Assembly: GCA_964492545.1 (NCBI GenBank)
Contig: CAZBKO010000027.1
Coordinates: 1 to 24,357 of the forward strand
Direction of reading: 5' to 3'
Source of the DNA: RGIG1934 sp964492545
Lineage (GTDB): Bacteria > Bacillota > Clostridia > Lachnospirales > Lachnospiraceae
DNA length: 24,357 nt
Part shown: piece after piece, positions 23,584 to 24,357 of the stretch
How the letters are laid out: each line of letters starts with the position of its first letter
Position numbering within the stretch: position 1 is the first letter of the stretch
Notes under the pieces: generated by a model
What the model saw: the letters and a program-made list of their open reading frames with translations, nothing else
Database searches by the model: none
What the model was told of the DNA's origin: nothing
Translations under genes and position numbers: made by a program

Positions 23584-24357
23584 CTTAACAGTTACCTTTC
23601 CAGTGCTGTCAACTGTTGCCACCTTGGTATTAGATGAAGTATATGTAATACTCCTATTGTCTGATATTGCTGCATTGACATTAAATGCCTTTACGCCGTA
23701 AGCGATACTGTATGTTGCTTTAGGAGCAGTAATGCTTACTGTTTTCTTTGTAATACTAAATGTCTTAGAAATATCACCTACATATTTTCCAACGCCATTT
23801 ACTGTTACATTAGCAGTTCCTACTTTTTCGTTGTCTTTATATGATACTGTATAATCTCTATATTCCTTAAGCACTACATCATCACTGCTTACATTAATCT
23901 TAGCTGTAGTACCTGATGTGTCATATTCTACGCTGTCTTCTTCAAGTGATATGTTGAAATTCTGCAATGACCCTTTGATATCATCTGTAAAATATACCGT
24001 ATATGTCTTAATTCCATAATAATCACCATCACTATATTCTACAAACAAAACATTTTTTATTTCATTATACAATACATTTAGATTATTCTTGTTATAAATG
24101 AATTCGTCATCCTCACAAGTAACACTAATATTCTTTACAATTTCAGAAGGCAATGTCTCCGAAGTATAATATTTATCAATATCATCCGAGATATTAACAA
24201 TTACTTTATTCAGATCATGAGTCATTACTGCCGTAGCATTAGCTGCGACTACTGTATCGGTTGTATAATCCAAGCCATAAGATTGAGCTCCAATATTAGC
24301 TTCTGCAAAACTGATTTTAACAGATCAAGAGAAGAGTCTGTATCTACACGGATATCT
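23578..24357 (-). pseudogene. Surface protein, upstream part, with frameshifts and cut by the window edge
   Basis: The frame 23578-24273 gives 231 codons starting with TTG and no ribosome site. It is really the middle of the same protein: the frame is open to about 24320 (KISFAEANIGAQSYGLDYTT), and beyond that the sense continues in another frame (DIRVDTDSSLDLLK) to the window end. Contents: a region of unknown fold, an Ig-like domain (DYTVSYKDNEKVGTANVTVNG) and a Big_2-type bacterial Ig domain (SITYTSSNTKVATVDSTGKVTVK) that is interrupted by the stop at 23578. Restoring one G at 23583-23584 and one A at 24315-24318 (minus-strand bases) would join all parts into one open frame. Confidence 0.72.

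Noticed and set aside
23578..23584. Programmed ribosomal frameshifting in the surface-protein gene
   Set aside because: No slippery heptamer, internal ribosome site or downstream stem was recognised at the shift, and a second similar one-base loss lies upstream, so simple mutation or sequencing error is more likely.

Overview
The window looks like chromosomal DNA of a low-GC Gram-positive gut anaerobe, most likely a member of the Lachnospiraceae (Butyrivibrio/Roseburia/Eubacterium-like). The reasons are AT-rich sequence, strong AGGAGG ribosome sites, a Bce-type antimicrobial-peptide module, C39-like exported cysteine-peptidase-fold proteins, and surface proteins built from bacterial Ig-like and fibronectin III domains. 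No rRNA, tRNA or CRISPR array was seen.

Left part (1-6.8 kb). A two-component operon on the plus strand encodes an OmpR-type regulator, a sensor kinase and an exported protein of unknown function. It is followed by a secreted or anchored C39-like protein. A second C39-like protein, membrane-anchored with an 11-arginine N-terminus, lies at 5865-6773. Between the two C39-like genes, on the minus strand, are a receiver-only regulator and a REC-GGDEF-pseudoREC protein (c-di-GMP signalling). The two-component operon and both C39-like genes are each preceded by TACA repeats spaced exactly 11 bp apart. At the first and third sites the -10 box sits at the same distance from the repeats. This suggests one small autoregulated cell-envelope regulon, the best candidate here for an undescribed system.

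Middle (6.8-16.7 kb). An intact IS4-family element (6818-8475) sits in the loop of what was a bidirectional terminator between convergent genes, and it carries terminators at both of its own ends. To its right is a minus-strand, probably five-gene operon. It begins with a 1201-residue soluble multi-PAS hybrid kinase (two receivers), translationally overlapped with a Bce-like response regulator, then an intramembrane-sensing kinase, then the BceAB-like ABC transporter behind its own BceR-type operator (TTACA-N4-TGTAA).

Right part (16.7-24.4 kb). An MMPL/RND-type exporter is divergent from a TetR regulator, with a palindrome in the exporter's promoter spacer. The last 4.3 kb holds two surface-protein genes sharing a nearly identical 645-bp 3' cassette (terminator included). 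The first is a chimeric remnant with a broken lectin-like domain. The second carries two single-base frameshifts and runs off the window. Between them lies an AlbA_2/Schlafen-type regulator gene whose in-frame 12-bp tandem repeats are the same sequence as repeats in its own promoter region.
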